DNA of 64,000 nt from Celeribacter marinus. Lineage in GTDB: Bacteria; Pseudomonadota; Alphaproteobacteria; Rhodobacterales; Rhodobacteraceae. The stretch lies in assembly GCF_001308265.1 (NCBI RefSeq), contig NZ_CP012023.1, positions 1,316,932 through 1,380,931 of the forward strand, in the 5' to 3' direction. Position numbers and translations under genes: made by a program. The notes under the pieces are model-generated. The model worked only from the letters and a program-made list of their open reading frames with translations. It had not been told where the DNA came from and did no database searches. Shown here piece by piece: positions 52,394 to 62,417 of the stretch. The number at the start of each line of letters is the position of its first letter. Position 1 is the stretch's first letter.

Positions 52394-53882
52394 TTCAATT
52401 GCTATATTGATTGGAGGATTTGGCGATGATGGGACCAAAGCAAGAAGCGCAAGCGGCGCTGTTCTATGAGTTTTCTCTGGATGATCATGTGCCCCAAGAT
52501 CACCTGCTGCGGTCGATTGATCGGTTTGTGGATCTGAGCGACATCCGCCAGTATTTGGCCGAGTTTTATAGCTACACTGGCCGCCCATCCATCGACCCAG
52601 AGCTTCTGATCCGGATGTTATTGGTGGGTTATTGTTCTGGCATCCGCTCAGAGCGCCGCCTTTGCGAAGAGGTCCATCTGAACCTCGCTTATCGTTGGTT
52701 CTGCCGTCTTGATCTGTCTGATCCGGTGCCGAACCATTCGACATTCTCCAAGAACCGGCATGGGCGCTTTCGGGAAAGCAAACTTCTGCGTCACCTGTTC
52801 GAGAAGACTGTTGCTCGGTGCATCGCGGATGGTCTGGTGAGCGGGCAAAGGCTTGCCGCTGATGCTAGCCTGATCGAGGCAGATGCGAACAAGCAGAACT
52901 CTACGCCAAAGGAAGATTGGGATCGCAGCGCCATTGATCCAAACGATGCGCCACGCGCTGTGAAGGAATACCTCGACGTCTTGGACAATGCAGCTTTCGG
53001 AGCCGCCTCGGAAGTGGAACCCAAGTTCACGTCCCACTCCGATCCAGCAAGCCAGTGGACTGCTGCCCGTAAAGGCCCTGCATTCTTCAGTTATTCGACC
53101 AACTATCTGATCGACACCGATCACAGCGTCATCGTGGACGTTGAGGGCACACGGTCGATCCGACAGGCTGAAGTCGGTTCAGTGCGCACCATGCTAGATC
53201 GGATAAAGGATCTGTATGACATTGACCCAGAGCGATTGATTGCAGACAGCGCCTATGGATCAGGGCCGATGCTGGGATGGCTCGTTGATCGCGACATCAA
53301 TCCCCACATTCCCGTACTGGACAAAGCAGGCCGGACTGACGGCACATGGTCCCGCACTGACTTCGAATGGGACGCCGAGAACAACCAATACATCTGCCCG
53401 GAAGGGGAACCGCTCAAACAGTTCCGGCGCAATTATTCTGATCCGAACCGGAAACCCACGGGCAAGGGCGTCGCCAAGTATCAGGCTTTGAAACACACCT
53501 GTCAGGCCTGCCCATCGAAGATGAAATGCTGTCCAAAAGCCGATGCACGCAAAATCACACGTGAAGAACATGAAGACGCCCGTCAAGTTGCCCGCGATAT
53601 CGCCAAAACCAAGCAATATGTGGTCTCGATGCGGCTGCGCAAAAAGGTGGAGATGCTCTTTGCCCACCTCAAACGGATCTTGGGGCTGGGGCGGCTCCGA
53701 TTACGAGGCCCAAACGGCGCTAATGACGAATTTTTACTCGCGGCAACCGCCCAAAACCTCCGCAAATTAGCCAAGATCTTTCCTGCACCGCAGCAAACGC
53801 GCAAAGCCTGACAAGAAAGGCGCTCGCCCTCAGTTTTGAGCCGCACTTTCTGCGCCAGCAACACGGTGTTTTTCAACAGAAT
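52350..53882 (+). mobile_element. IS1182-family insertion sequence
   Basis: About 1.53 kb. Terminal repeats ATTCTGTTGAAAAA (52350-52363) and its complement TTTTTCAACAGAAT (53869-53882). It encodes one transposase. It disrupts the DUF3987 gene. No clear target duplication is visible, and I see no continuation of the DUF3987 gene on the right side, so material was probably lost there too. Confidence 0.82.
52426..53811 (+). CDS. IS1182-family transposase
   Basis: 461 residues from ATG 52426 (MMGPKQEAQAALFYEF) with TTGGAGG upstream; ATG 52429 also possible. N-terminal DUF772-like part (IDPELLIRMLLVGYCSGIRSERRLCEEVHLNLAYRWFC) and DDE core (AADASLIEAD, LIADSAYGSG) with the zinc-like cysteines HTCQACPSKMKCC. 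Full length and uninterrupted. Confidence 0.93.
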   Translation: MMGPKQEAQAALFYEFSLDDHVPQDHLLRSIDRFVDLSDIRQYLAEFYSYTGRPSIDPELLIRMLLVGYCSGIRSERRLCEEVHLNLAYRWFCRLDLSDPVPNHSTFSKNRHGRFRESKLLRHLFEKTVARCIADGLVSGQRLAADASLIEADANKQNSTPKEDWDRSAIDPNDAPRAVKEYLDVLDNAAFGAASEVEPKFTSHSDPASQWTAARKGPAFFSYSTNYLIDTDHSVIVDVEGTRSIRQAEVGSVRTMLDRIKDLYDIDPERLIADSAYGSGPMLGWLVDRDINPHIPVLDKAGRTDGTWSRTDFEWDAENNQYICPEGEPLKQFRRNYSDPNRKPTGKGVAKYQALKHTCQACPSKMKCCPKADARKITREEHEDARQVARDIAKTKQYVVSMRLRKKVEMLFAHLKRILGLGRLRLRGPNGANDEFLLAATAQNLRKLAKIFPAPQQTRKA

Positions 53883-54088
53883 CGGCCGAGAACGACGATC
53901 GATAAATCTGCATGCCGCGTAATGGCAATCCTACGGGCAGAAGATCTCTTTAGCGTTGGGGTGATAGGCACGAAGTCAATCGAACAATGCGCCCGACCAG
54001 TTCGAATACTATTGGGGGAAGGAATGGGGGAAGGCAACGATACATGATCCATATTTCTGCGCATTTCCAATGCGTTGAGAAAGTATGG
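53883..54088. other. Island right flank, no assigned gene
   Basis: 206 bp between the IS1182 right end and tRNA-Ser. One plus-strand frame stays open for about 53 codons (53883 to about 54046) without a start codon of its own near the IS border, so it may be the tail of a cut gene. I could not identify a family and saw no integrase motifs. Confidence 0.45.
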
Positions 54089-54178
54089 TGGCGGAGACGA
54101 AGGGATTCGAACCCTCGAGACCCTTCCGAGCCTACTCCCTTAGCAGGGGAGCGCCTTCGACCACTCGGCCACATCTCC
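54089..54178 (-). tRNA. tRNA-Ser (anticodon GCT)
   Basis: 90 nt on the minus strand. Acceptor stem GGAGATG pairs with CGTCTCC, discriminator G and CCA encoded. Anticodon stem CTCCC/GGGAG closes the loop CTGCTAA, giving GCT. A long variable arm (TAGGCTCGGAAGGGTCTCG) marks it as serine class II, and the T-arm has GGTTCGAATCC. Its 3' end faces the mobile island, a classical integration target. Confidence 0.95.
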
Positions 54179-54363
54179 GTCGACCCGTTTAATGACCTCA
54201 TCTGTGGGTGACAAGTTCAAAAGCGCGTGTTTTTTGATTTCCTTGCGAATAGCGCCGGCATGAGATTGCAAACGCTGCGTCAGAGCGCGCACAATGCGCA
54301 TTCCAGGCTTTTCAATCGCCGCGCTCTACGGTTGTGTAGCTTGCACATAGAACCGGAGGCCGC

Positions 54364-55776
54364 ATGAGCGATCTTATTTCGACATTTCAGAACATGAAAG
54401 CCGCGCACGCCACCGCGCGCGCAACGTTGTCCGTAACAACTGCCAAACAACGCACCGCCCAACTCACGGCACTTGAAACTGCACTACTGGCACATGAGGA
54501 CCGACTGATCGCCGCTATGAATACGGATTTCTCACACCGGTCTGTGCAAGAGTGCCGCACGTTTGACATCACCACCTCGTTGTCGGAAATTCGTAGCAAC
54601 CGCAAACAACTCAAGTCTTGGATGCGGGCGCGCCGCGTTCGGACGCCGTTGCAATTTAGGCCAGCGACCTGCGAAATTCGCCCTCAGCCGCTAGGTGTTG
54701 TCGGCATCATCGCGCCTTGGAACTTTCCAGTCTATCTTGCGGTGGCGCCGGTAGCCGCAGCGCTCGCCGCAGGCAACCGTGTTATGATCAAGCCGTCTGA
54801 ATTGTCGCCACGCACCTCAGAGGCATTGGCAAACATGATGTACGCAACATTTGCACCAGACGTGGTGAGCGTTATCACCGGCGGCGCGGACGTTGCTGCC
54901 ACGTTTTCGGCCCTCCCCTTTGATCACCTGCTATTCACAGGATCGACCGCGATTGGACGGATCGTCGCCCAAGCTGCGGCACAAAACCTCACTCCTGTCA
55001 CTCTTGAATTGGGAGGGAAATCTCCCGCGATCCTTATGCCGTCCGCCGACTTAGACCGCGCGGCGCGGCGCATCGCATGGGGCAAGGCGGCAAGCGCAGG
55101 CCAGATTTGTGTCGCACCCGATTACGTCCTAGTTCCGCGCAGCCTGATGCAGGCTGCCGCCGATGCCATTTTGGGCGCATGGGCAAAGTTCTATCCCGAT
55201 GGCTCAAAGGGCGATGACTATTCTGCAATTATATCCGAACGGCATCTTGAGCGGCTGCACACATTACTCAACGAGGCAAAGGGACGTGGTGCACAGAGTC
55301 TTTCAAATGAGCCTGACGGCCCAATCGCAGGCACACGTAAATTTGCACCCGTTGTGCTTCTCGACCCTCCACTCGATACGACACTGATGCGCGAAGAAAT
55401 CTTTGGCCCTATTCTACCTCTTATCCCGTATGACACACCCCAAGAGGCCTTGGACTTTGTTGGCGCACGCGATCACCCTCTGGCGCTTTACGTGTTCGCC
55501 AATGACCGTGACGAACAGGAGTTATGGCTCAATGGATCGATCTCTGGCGGCGTGACGATCAACGACACAATGATCCATGTCAGCGTTGATACGCTGCCCT
55601 TTGGCGGGGTTGGCGCATCGGGGATGGGCGCGTACCACGGACGCCATGGGTTCGAGACTTTTTCTCACATGAAATCTGTTGTCCGCCAGGCAAAATGGAA
55701 CGGTATGTTTGTCACTGAGCCCCCTTTTAAGGGATGGAAGGCCCGCACGCTAAACGCACTGCGCAAAGTGATATAA
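54364..55776 (+). CDS. Aldehyde dehydrogenase (coniferyl-aldehyde type)
   Basis: 470 residues of the class 3-like NAD(P) aldehyde dehydrogenases: GVVGIIAPWNFPVYLAVAP, cofactor Lys in MIKPSELSP, general-base Glu in TLELGGKSP, and nucleophile Cys in AGQICVAPDYVLVP. The early segment SHRSVQECRTFDITTSLSEI is typical of coniferyl aldehyde dehydrogenases. It turns a reactive aldehyde into an acid. It stands alone, with a terminator just after it; 185 bp upstream separate it from the tRNA. Confidence 0.9.
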   Translation: MSDLISTFQNMKAAHATARATLSVTTAKQRTAQLTALETALLAHEDRLIAAMNTDFSHRSVQECRTFDITTSLSEIRSNRKQLKSWMRARRVRTPLQFRPATCEIRPQPLGVVGIIAPWNFPVYLAVAPVAAALAAGNRVMIKPSELSPRTSEALANMMYATFAPDVVSVITGGADVAATFSALPFDHLLFTGSTAIGRIVAQAAAQNLTPVTLELGGKSPAILMPSADLDRAARRIAWGKAASAGQICVAPDYVLVPRSLMQAAADAILGAWAKFYPDGSKGDDYSAIISERHLERLHTLLNEAKGRGAQSLSNEPDGPIAGTRKFAPVVLLDPPLDTTLMREEIFGPILPLIPYDTPQEALDFVGARDHPLALYVFANDRDEQELWLNGSISGGVTINDTMIHVSVDTLPFGGVGASGMGAYHGRHGFETFSHMKSVVRQAKWNGMFVTEPPFKGWKARTLNALRKVI

Positions 55777-55781
55777 CGACA

Positions 55782-55811
55782 AAGGCCGCCCCAGATGGAG
55801 CGGCCTTTTTT
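55782..55811. terminator. Bidirectional terminator between aldehyde dehydrogenase and ychF
   Basis: AAGGCCGC (55782-55789) and GCGGCCTT (55800-55807), loop of 10 bases, then TTTT; the minus strand has a shorter T tract after the stem, so it may serve convergent ychF as well. Confidence 0.85.
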
Positions 55812-55830
55812 CAACTCTGTCACACAGATA

Positions 55831-56928
55831 TTAGTTATTAAAGAGGAAGTGCATCACATCGCCATCTTGCACGATGTAGCTTTTGCCCTCAGCGCGCATT
55901 TTGCCCGCGTCTTTCGCGCCTGTTTCGCCCTTACAGGCGATATAGTCGTCATAGGCGATGGTTTCGGCGCGGATGAAGCCTTTCTCGAAATCACCGTGAA
56001 TGACGCCCGCGGCAGCGGGGCCAGCGGTACCTTGCGGGATCGTCCATGCGCGCGCCTCTTTGGGACCAACCGTGAAATAGGTTTCGAGATGCAATAGCTC
56101 GTAGCCCGCACGGATCAGGCGGTCGAGACCAGCCTCTTCCAATCCCATTTCGCCCAAGAACATTTCTGCTTCCTCAGCGTCGAGTTGGGAAATTTCCTCT
56201 TCGATCTTGGCGGAGATCACAACCGCGCCCGCGCCCTGATCGGCGGCCATTTTGGCCACGGCATCGGAATGTGCGTTGCCCTTCGAGGCTTTATCTTCCT
56301 CGACGTTGCACACATACAGGATCGGTTTTTGCGTCAACAGTTGCAGCATTTTCCACTGTTTCATGTCGTCGGCATCGACCACAACGGAACGGGCGGGCTG
56401 ATCGCTTTCGAGCGCAGCTTGGGCTGCTGCCAAAAGACGGTCCTGAACCGCTGCCTCTTTGTCGTTGCCTTTGAGTTTGCGCACGAGGTTGGCGCGGCGT
56501 TTCTCGATACTTTCCAAATCGGCGAGCATCAATTCCATCTCGATGACCTGTGCATCGTCCACGGGATCGACGCGACCCTCAACGTGGACCACATCGCCAT
56601 CCTCAAAACAGCGCACCACATGGGCAATCGCATCGCACTCACGGATGTTGGCGAGAAACTGGTTGCCCAAGCCTTCGCCCTTGGACGCGCCTTTGACCAG
56701 ACCCGCGATGTCCACAAAGGTCATGCGCGTTGGAATGATTTGTTTGGACCCTGCGATCTCGGCCAGTTGGTCAAGTCGTGGATCAGGCACTGCGACCTCG
56801 CCCACATTCGGCTCGATCGTGCAGAACGGAAAGTTCGCGGCCTGTGCGGCTGCGGTTTTTGTCAGTGCGTTGAAAAGCGTGGACTTGCCGACATTCGGCA
56901 GACCTACGATACCCATTTTGAAGCCCAT
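55831..56928 (-). CDS. ychF: Redox-regulated ATPase YchF
   Basis: 365 residues of the Obg-related YchF/OLA1 family, which prefers ATP over GTP and binds ribosomes. P-loop [43 protein letters not shown], a coiled-coil insertion at about 135-190 and a C-terminal TGS domain ([14 protein letters not shown] ... [17 protein letters not shown]). Complete. Confidence 0.97.
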   Translation of the reverse strand: MGFKMGIVGLPNVGKSTLFNALTKTAAAQAANFPFCTIEPNVGEVAVPDPRLDQLAEIAGSKQIIPTRMTFVDIAGLVKGASKGEGLGNQFLANIRECDAIAHVVRCFEDGDVVHVEGRVDPVDDAQVIEMELMLADLESIEKRRANLVRKLKGNDKEAAVQDRLLAAAQAALESDQPARSVVVDADDMKQWKMLQLLTQKPILYVCNVEEDKASKGNAHSDAVAKMAADQGAGAVVISAKIEEEISQLDAEEAEMFLGEMGLEEAGLDRLIRAGYELLHLETYFTVGPKEARAWTIPQGTAGPAAAGVIHGDFEKGFIRAETIAYDDYIACKGETGAKDAGKMRAEGKSYIVQDGDVMHFLFNN

Positions 56929-57056
56929 CTCGGCCTCCTTTGTCTACAAATTCCACGCGTGTCTAAGCCGCAATGGGGTCTCGCGCAAGCCTAGCCCATT
57001 GCACTTATGCGCAAGATCGGCGAAACCCGACAGGAAGTTTGCTAAGGGAGCGCCAA

Positions 57057-57848
57057 ATGACCCGTATCGATGCCAAATTTGCTCAACTTAAAGCCGAGGG
57101 TAAGAAAGCCTTTGTGGCCTACGTCATGGCCGGCGATCCCGATGAGGCGAAATCACTAGAGATCGTCAAAGCGCTACCGGCGGCAGGTGTCGATATCATC
57201 GAACTTGGCCTGCCCTTTACCGATCCGATGGCGGACGGCGAAACGATCCAAATGGCGGGCCAACGCGCGCTTGACCACGGCATGACGCTGACCAAAACAC
57301 TGGCCATCGCAAAGGCCTTTCGCGAAACCGATGACACCACGCCGCTTGTTTTGATGGGCTATTACAACCCGATCTATAGCCGTGGCGTGAATAGATTTCT
57401 AATCGACGCCAACGAGGCGGGTATCGATGGGTTGATCATCGTGGACCTGCCCCCCGAAGAGGACGAGGAGCTGTGCATCCCTGCGCAAGCTGCGGGTCTG
57501 AATTTCATTCGTCTGGCGACCCCTACTACGGACAACAAACGCCTTCCCAAGGTTTTGGAAAACACCTCCGGCTTTGTGTACTACGTGTCCGTGACGGGCG
57601 TAACGGGCGCTGCGGAAGCCTCAAGCGGCGATGTTGCCCCCGAAGTTGCGCGGATCAAGTCACAAACTGACCTGCCCGTCATTGTTGGCTTTGGCGTTAA
57701 CACGCCCGAAAAAGCCCAAGAGATCGCATCGATTGCGGACGGCACTGTGGTTGGCTCAGCCATCGTCAAACAGATCGCTGACGGTAAATCCGTGGCTGAT
57801 ATTGCAGCCTTTGTCAAAGCACTGTCCGACGGCGCGCACCGCGCCTAA
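57057..57848 (+). CDS. trpA: Tryptophan synthase alpha chain
   Basis: 263 residues from ATG 57057 ([16 protein letters not shown]); the frame is open further left but the family N-terminus fits here. TIM barrel that cleaves indole-3-glycerol phosphate. Catalytic Glu and Asp lie in [26 protein letters not shown] and [10 protein letters not shown] form the phosphate site. trpB is not adjacent. A terminator follows. Confidence 0.96.
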   Translation: MTRIDAKFAQLKAEGKKAFVAYVMAGDPDEAKSLEIVKALPAAGVDIIELGLPFTDPMADGETIQMAGQRALDHGMTLTKTLAIAKAFRETDDTTPLVLMGYYNPIYSRGVNRFLIDANEAGIDGLIIVDLPPEEDEELCIPAQAAGLNFIRLATPTTDNKRLPKVLENTSGFVYYVSVTGVTGAAEASSGDVAPEVARIKSQTDLPVIVGFGVNTPEKAQEIASIADGTVVGSAIVKQIADGKSVADIAAFVKALSDGAHRA

Positions 57849-57873
57849 ACTGGCAGCATATTCAATATAAATA

Positions 57874-57895
57874 GGGAGCCGCACCGGCTCCCTTT
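57874..57895 (+). terminator. Terminator after trpA
   Basis: GGGAGCC (57874-57880) and GGCTCCC (57886-57892) with a short loop, followed by TTT. Confidence 0.8.
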
Positions 57896-57926
57896 ATCGT
57901 TTCTTCAGCGATGGCTTGTCGGCGCG

Positions 57927-58826
57927 TTAGAGTCGTTTGAGGAAATGCGCAGCCCGCTCGATAGAGCGCAAGGACGGGGAATAGAACTGGCCAAAATGGT
58001 TGAACCCGTGATTAACGCCCGTGAACAGATCGTAGCTGTGATCAATTCCTGCCTCAGCGTAGAGTGCCGCGAGCCAACGGGTGTCATCGGCCAAACAATC
58101 CAACTCGGCCTCGCACATCCACGCAGGTGGCAACCCCGTAACATCGAGTGCGCCGAGATCACCGTAGGGGGCCGCAACTGAATCCTGCCCGTCGAGATAC
58201 CAATCCCAACAGTGCCGCATTGCCTCGGTCGTCAGGCCGAACTCACCACTCCCAAACTCCGCATGTGACCGCGTGTCGAATTTGGCGCGAAAACAACCGT
58301 ACCACAGCAACAACGCCAACACCGCGCCACCCTGACCCGTATCGCGCAGCTTGGCCGCAACCGCCAAGGCGAGGTTCGCACCCGCGCTATCACCCGCCAA
58401 TACCAGTTTGACATCTGGCCGCGCCGCACGGGTTTTTGCCACGAGATCCATCACATGATCAAGCCCCGCGGGGTAAGGGTGTTCAGGAGCAAGCGGATAG
58501 TCAGGGCCGAGAACCTCGTGGCCCGTGAGGTACGCCAGATCGGTCATAACCGCGCCGTGGGTAATGCTATCGCAATTCACCCACCCGCCGCCGTGCACAT
58601 AAATAATGACGCATGACCGATCTAGACCTGTCTTGGGCGTGAACCGCCGCATCGCGCCCACCTGCGCCACCTCAACGTCTGCGGCATGCCGCCCCACCAA
58701 ACCGCGCCTCGCCTCGGTCGCGGCTTTGCGGATTGCGGGCATCGCCGTTTTGCTCTCATCGATAAAGCTCTGTGTGGAAAAGCGAGCTGCAATTTCCAAC
58801 AAAGCGGGGTCGGTACGTTTGGTCAT
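57927..58826 (-). CDS. Alpha/beta hydrolase (hormone-sensitive-lipase-type esterase)
   Basis: 299 residues, bacterial HSL (family IV) esterase. Oxyanion motif YVHGGGWVNCDS at about 87-98, nucleophile elbow GDSAGANLA, Asp in CEADELD-like CEAELDCLADD, and His in GVNHGFNHF. It hydrolyses short-chain esters or amides; the natural substrate is unknown. It converges on trpA and stands alone. Confidence 0.9.
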   Translation of the reverse strand: MTKRTDPALLEIAARFSTQSFIDESKTAMPAIRKAATEARRGLVGRHAADVEVAQVGAMRRFTPKTGLDRSCVIIYVHGGGWVNCDSITHGAVMTDLAYLTGHEVLGPDYPLAPEHPYPAGLDHVMDLVAKTRAARPDVKLVLAGDSAGANLALAVAAKLRDTGQGGAVLALLLWYGCFRAKFDTRSHAEFGSGEFGLTTEAMRHCWDWYLDGQDSVAAPYGDLGALDVTGLPPAWMCEAELDCLADDTRWLAALYAEAGIDHSYDLFTGVNHGFNHFGQFYSPSLRSIERAAHFLKRL

Positions 58827-58988
58827 TGTGGCCTCCTGTTTTCAACGACAATCCACCGCCGCGCGTAGGGGTGCAAGAGGCAACAACTCCCACCGAACAA
58901 ACACCAAGACATCAGCTTTTTCTTGCGCGGGTGACGCAATCACCTTAATTCCACCCTTCAACGCAAATATGAGCGGTAGGAAACGGGC

Positions 58989-60083
58989 ATGATCCAGACA
59001 CCATATTACCTGATCGACAAAGAGCGCCTTTTGCCGAATTTGGAGAAAATCGCCCGCTTGCGGGAGCAGTCAGGGGCTAAAGCCCTCTTGGCGCTCAAGT
59101 GCTTTTCCACATGGCCCATATTCGACTTCATGCGTGACTACATGGACGGCACCACCTCATCATCGCTCTACGAATTGCGCTTAGGCGCGGAAAAATTCGG
59201 CAAAGAAACTCATGCCTACTCCGTCGCGTGGGCTGATGATGAAATCGAGGACGCCGTGCGCCATGCCGATAAAATCATCTTTAACTCGCTAGGCCAACTC
59301 GACCGCTTTTCCGCTCAATCCGAGGGGGCCGCACGCGGCCTGCGCCTTAATCCGCGCTTTTCCACATCGGGCTTTGATCTAGCCGATCCTGCGCGGCCCT
59401 TTTCGCGTCTGGGCGAATGGGACATGGCGCGACTGGAACAGGCCGAGGGGCGCATCAACGGCGTGATGATCCACTACAATTGCGAGAACAGCGATTTCGA
59501 CCTATTTTCGGCCCAACTCACACGGATCGAGACCGAATTCGGCGCGTTTCTCAAACGTCTGGATTGGGTGTCGCTCGGCGGTGGCATTCACTTCACAGGC
59601 GACGATTATCCGCTCGACAAGTTGGCCGACCGGCTCAAGGCCTTTTCCGATGCGATGGGTGTGCAAGTCTATTTGGAACCCGGCGAGGCGGCAATTACCC
59701 GCTCGACCACACTTGAAACTTCGGTGCTCGACATCATTGATAACGGCAAAAAAATCGCCATCGTCGACAGCTCCATCGAGGCACATATGCTCGACCTGCT
59801 CATTTACCGCGAAACCGCCAAGCTACCTACGCAAGGCGCGCACACCTATCAAATCGCCGGAAAGACCTGTTTGGCGGGGGACATCTTTGGGGATGCATCC
59901 TTTGACAAACCGCTCACAATCGGGGACCGCGTCACTATTGAGGACGCCGCAGGGTACACCATGGTCAAGAAAAACTGGTTCAATGGCCTCAAGATGCCAA
60001 GTATCGCCATCCGTGAACTTAACGGAACGGTTCGACTCGCCCGCGATTTCGGGTATGAAGACTTTGTCGCGGCTCTCGGTTAA
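58989..60083 (+). CDS. nspC: Carboxynorspermidine decarboxylase
   Basis: 364 residues, PLP-dependent alanine-racemase-fold decarboxylase. Schiff-base Lys in LLALKCFSTWPIFD (about residue 35), MIHYNCENSDF, LGGGIHFTGDDY, the pyridoxal-phosphate loop YLEPGEAAI and the active-site Cys-Asp pair CLAGDIFGDASF near residue 295. It decarboxylates carboxyspermidine/carboxynorspermidine to spermidine/norspermidine. It directly precedes the matching dehydrogenase (41-bp gap). Confidence 0.95.
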   Translation: MIQTPYYLIDKERLLPNLEKIARLREQSGAKALLALKCFSTWPIFDFMRDYMDGTTSSSLYELRLGAEKFGKETHAYSVAWADDEIEDAVRHADKIIFNSLGQLDRFSAQSEGAARGLRLNPRFSTSGFDLADPARPFSRLGEWDMARLEQAEGRINGVMIHYNCENSDFDLFSAQLTRIETEFGAFLKRLDWVSLGGGIHFTGDDYPLDKLADRLKAFSDAMGVQVYLEPGEAAITRSTTLETSVLDIIDNGKKIAIVDSSIEAHMLDLLIYRETAKLPTQGAHTYQIAGKTCLAGDIFGDASFDKPLTIGDRVTIEDAAGYTMVKKNWFNGLKMPSIAIRELNGTVRLARDFGYEDFVAALG

Positions 60084-60124
60084 GCTGCATATTTCATGTC
60101 CCAACCATAGGGGGTTCTAGACAG

Positions 60125-61372
60125 TTGAAACGGAACGTTCTCATCATCGGCGCAGGTGGCGTCTCTCAGGTCGTGGCGCATAAATGCGCGCAAAACAATG
60201 ACGTGCTCGGCGATATCCACATCGCAAGCCGCACGCAATCCAAGTGTGACGACATCATCAGAACAGTGCATGATAAAAGTGCCATGAAAGAGAACGGTGT
60301 GTTGCGATCCCACGCCGTTGACGCGACAAAACCCGATCAGGTTGCCGCTCTTATTCGCGAAACAGGCGTCGAGATCGTCATCAATGTTGGCACAGCTTTT
60401 GTGAACATGCATGTGCTTGAGGCCTGCATAGAGACGGGCGTGGCCTATATCGACACCGCGATTCACGAAGAGCCGAACAAGATTTGCGAAACGCCACCTT
60501 GGTACGGAAACTACGAATGGAAACGCCGTGAGCGGTGTGCACAAAATGGCGTCACTGCCATTTTAGGAGCCGGCTTTGATCCCGGTGTCGTAAATGCATT
60601 CGCGCGGTTCGCGATTGACGAATACATGGACGAGGTCAAATCGATCGATATCGTCGACATTAATGCCGGAAGCCACGGCAAGTATTTCGCCACCAATTTT
60701 GATCCCGAGATCAATTTTCGCGAGTTCACCGGTGTCGTCTATTCATGGCAAGGCGGCGCGTGGCAAACGAACAAGATGTTCGAAGTCGGCAAGGAGTGGG
60801 ACATGCCTGTGGTTGGTCCGTCCAAGGCCTACATGTCGGGTCATGACGAGGTGCATTCGCTCTCTGCCAATTACCCGCAGGCGGACGTGCGGTTCTGGAT
60901 GGGGTTTGGCGACCACTACATTAACGTGTTCACCGTCCTTCAAAACCTTGGCCTACTCTCTGAGCAGCCTGTGACAACGGCCGAAGGTCTAGAGGTAATA
61001 CCGCTCAAGGTGGTAAAAGCGTGCTTGCCTGATCCGTCCTCCCTTGCTCCCGAGTATACCGGCAAAACCTGTATCGGCGACTTGGTCAAAGGCACCAAAG
61101 ACGGTCAAGACGTCGAAGTGTTCGTCTATAATGTTGCTGACCACAAAGCGGCATATGAGGAAGTTGGCAGTCAGGGCATCAGCTACACTGCGGGACTACC
61201 ACCCGTAGCCGCAGCGATGCTTGTGGCGTCTGGCGAATGGGATGCAAAAACGATGGTCAATGTCGAGGAATTGGATCCTAAACCCTTTTTCACCATCCTT
61301 GACCGGATCGGCCTGCCCACTCGCGTACAAATCGGTGGTCTCGGCGGGATCGACCAAGCGTGGAACGCCTAG
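60125..61372 (+). CDS. Carboxynorspermidine/carboxyspermidine dehydrogenase (saccharopine dehydrogenase family)
   Basis: 415 residues from a TTG start at 60125 (reads MKRNVLIIGAGG); no in-frame ATG or GTG fits the family N-terminus. Rossmann motif VLIIGAGGVSQVVAHKCA, GAGFDPGVVNAFARFA and HDEVHSL mark the saccharopine-dehydrogenase-like family. It condenses aspartate semialdehyde with a diamine using NADPH, feeding NspC. This gives bacteria spermidine without S-adenosylmethionine decarboxylase. A terminator follows at 61406. Confidence 0.92.
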   Translation: MKRNVLIIGAGGVSQVVAHKCAQNNDVLGDIHIASRTQSKCDDIIRTVHDKSAMKENGVLRSHAVDATKPDQVAALIRETGVEIVINVGTAFVNMHVLEACIETGVAYIDTAIHEEPNKICETPPWYGNYEWKRRERCAQNGVTAILGAGFDPGVVNAFARFAIDEYMDEVKSIDIVDINAGSHGKYFATNFDPEINFREFTGVVYSWQGGAWQTNKMFEVGKEWDMPVVGPSKAYMSGHDEVHSLSANYPQADVRFWMGFGDHYINVFTVLQNLGLLSEQPVTTAEGLEVIPLKVVKACLPDPSSLAPEYTGKTCIGDLVKGTKDGQDVEVFVYNVADHKAAYEEVGSQGISYTAGLPPVAAAMLVASGEWDAKTMVNVEELDPKPFFTILDRIGLPTRVQIGGLGGIDQAWNA

Positions 61373-61405
61373 TCACGCGGCATTTGTGCGCTTGCGAGAT
61401 AACAC

Positions 61406-61434
61406 AAAGGCCCGCCAATCTGGCGGGCCTTTTG
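61406..61434 (+). terminator. Terminator after the polyamine operon
   Basis: AAAGGCCCGCCA (61406-61417) and TGGCGGGCCTTT (61421-61432), a 12-bp perfect stem with a T tract. Confidence 0.9.
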
Positions 61435-61489
61435 CATGTTAAAGTTGAGCGCTATCATGCCGTCGGTATTTGACTGGCCTGACACGCCC

Positions 61490-62275
61490 CTATCCGAGCG
61501 TCACGTCCAAAAACATCATCATAATAAGCCCCACTAACAGTCCAGTTGTGGCGTAGTTTTGATAGCCCTTACGGTGCGTTTCAGGAATGATTTCATGACT
61601 GATGATGTAAAGCATAGCGCCCGCTGCAAACGTCAGCCCCCACGGCAAGACGTGTTGCGAGATATGGATCAAGGCAACACCCAAGGCTCCGCCAACAGGC
61701 TCAACCAATCCGGTCAAAAGTGCGATGAAAAAGGCGCTCTTTTTCGAATACCCCTGCCCGCGCAGTGCAACGGCAACCGCGAGACCTTCGGGGGCGTTTT
61801 GTAGGCCAATTCCAGTGGCAAGGCTCATACCATTCGCAATGTTTCCACCACCAAACCCGATCCCAACGGCCATACCCTCGGGGAAATTGTGGATGGTTAT
61901 TGCGATGATAAACAACCAGATTTTAGAGAGCGCGCCCGGATCTGCCCCCTCCGGCCCCACGATAAAATGCTCATGCGGCAGCGTTTCGTTGAGTACGGCC
62001 ACGAGAATCGCGCCAAGTGCGATCCCACACGCCGCAATTGCTGCCGAAATCCACACCACACCATACAGGTCGTCCGCCGCATCCAAGCCAGGGACAATGA
62101 GTGAAAAATATGAGGCGGAGATCATCACGCCAGCCGCAAAGCCCAGCAATGTATCATTGGCGCGTTGGGACATCGTTTTTCCGAACAATACCGGAATTGC
62201 GCCAACGCCAGTCATCAAACCAGCCCCCAACGAGGCCAAAATCCCGAGCCAAATCACACTCATTCTAATGCTCAC
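61490..62275 (-). CDS. ZIP-family metal transporter
   Basis: 261 residues, eight transmembrane helices. TM4 metal motif HNFPEGMAVGIGFGGG and TM5 motif GIGLQNAPEGLAVAVAL form the binuclear site; a loop GPEGADPGALSK lies before TM4. ZIP proteins carry zinc, iron or manganese into the cytosol; ZupT-like by size. It is not near the Zur boxes at 28.5 kb and I see no Zur-like palindrome in its upstream gap. Confidence 0.93.
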   Translation of the reverse strand: MSIRMSVIWLGILASLGAGLMTGVGAIPVLFGKTMSQRANDTLLGFAAGVMISASYFSLIVPGLDAADDLYGVVWISAAIAACGIALGAILVAVLNETLPHEHFIVGPEGADPGALSKIWLFIIAITIHNFPEGMAVGIGFGGGNIANGMSLATGIGLQNAPEGLAVAVALRGQGYSKKSAFFIALLTGLVEPVGGALGVALIHISQHVLPWGLTFAAGAMLYIISHEIIPETHRKGYQNYATTGLLVGLIMMMFLDVTLG

Positions 62276-62417
62276 ACTTCGATTGTTTGCTTTGTTACCG
62301 CCAACACCTAATCTTTTTGAGAATGACTTGCAACTAAGTTTCTTTCTGCTTGGTTTTTGCGCCTAAAGATGCAAATTGGTCGACAAATCAAACCAATTCG
62401 AGGGATAGGGAAGCGGT

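Noticed and set aside
53950..54201. Minus-strand open frame over the tRNA
   Set aside because: It mostly translates the tRNA-Ser and its flank.
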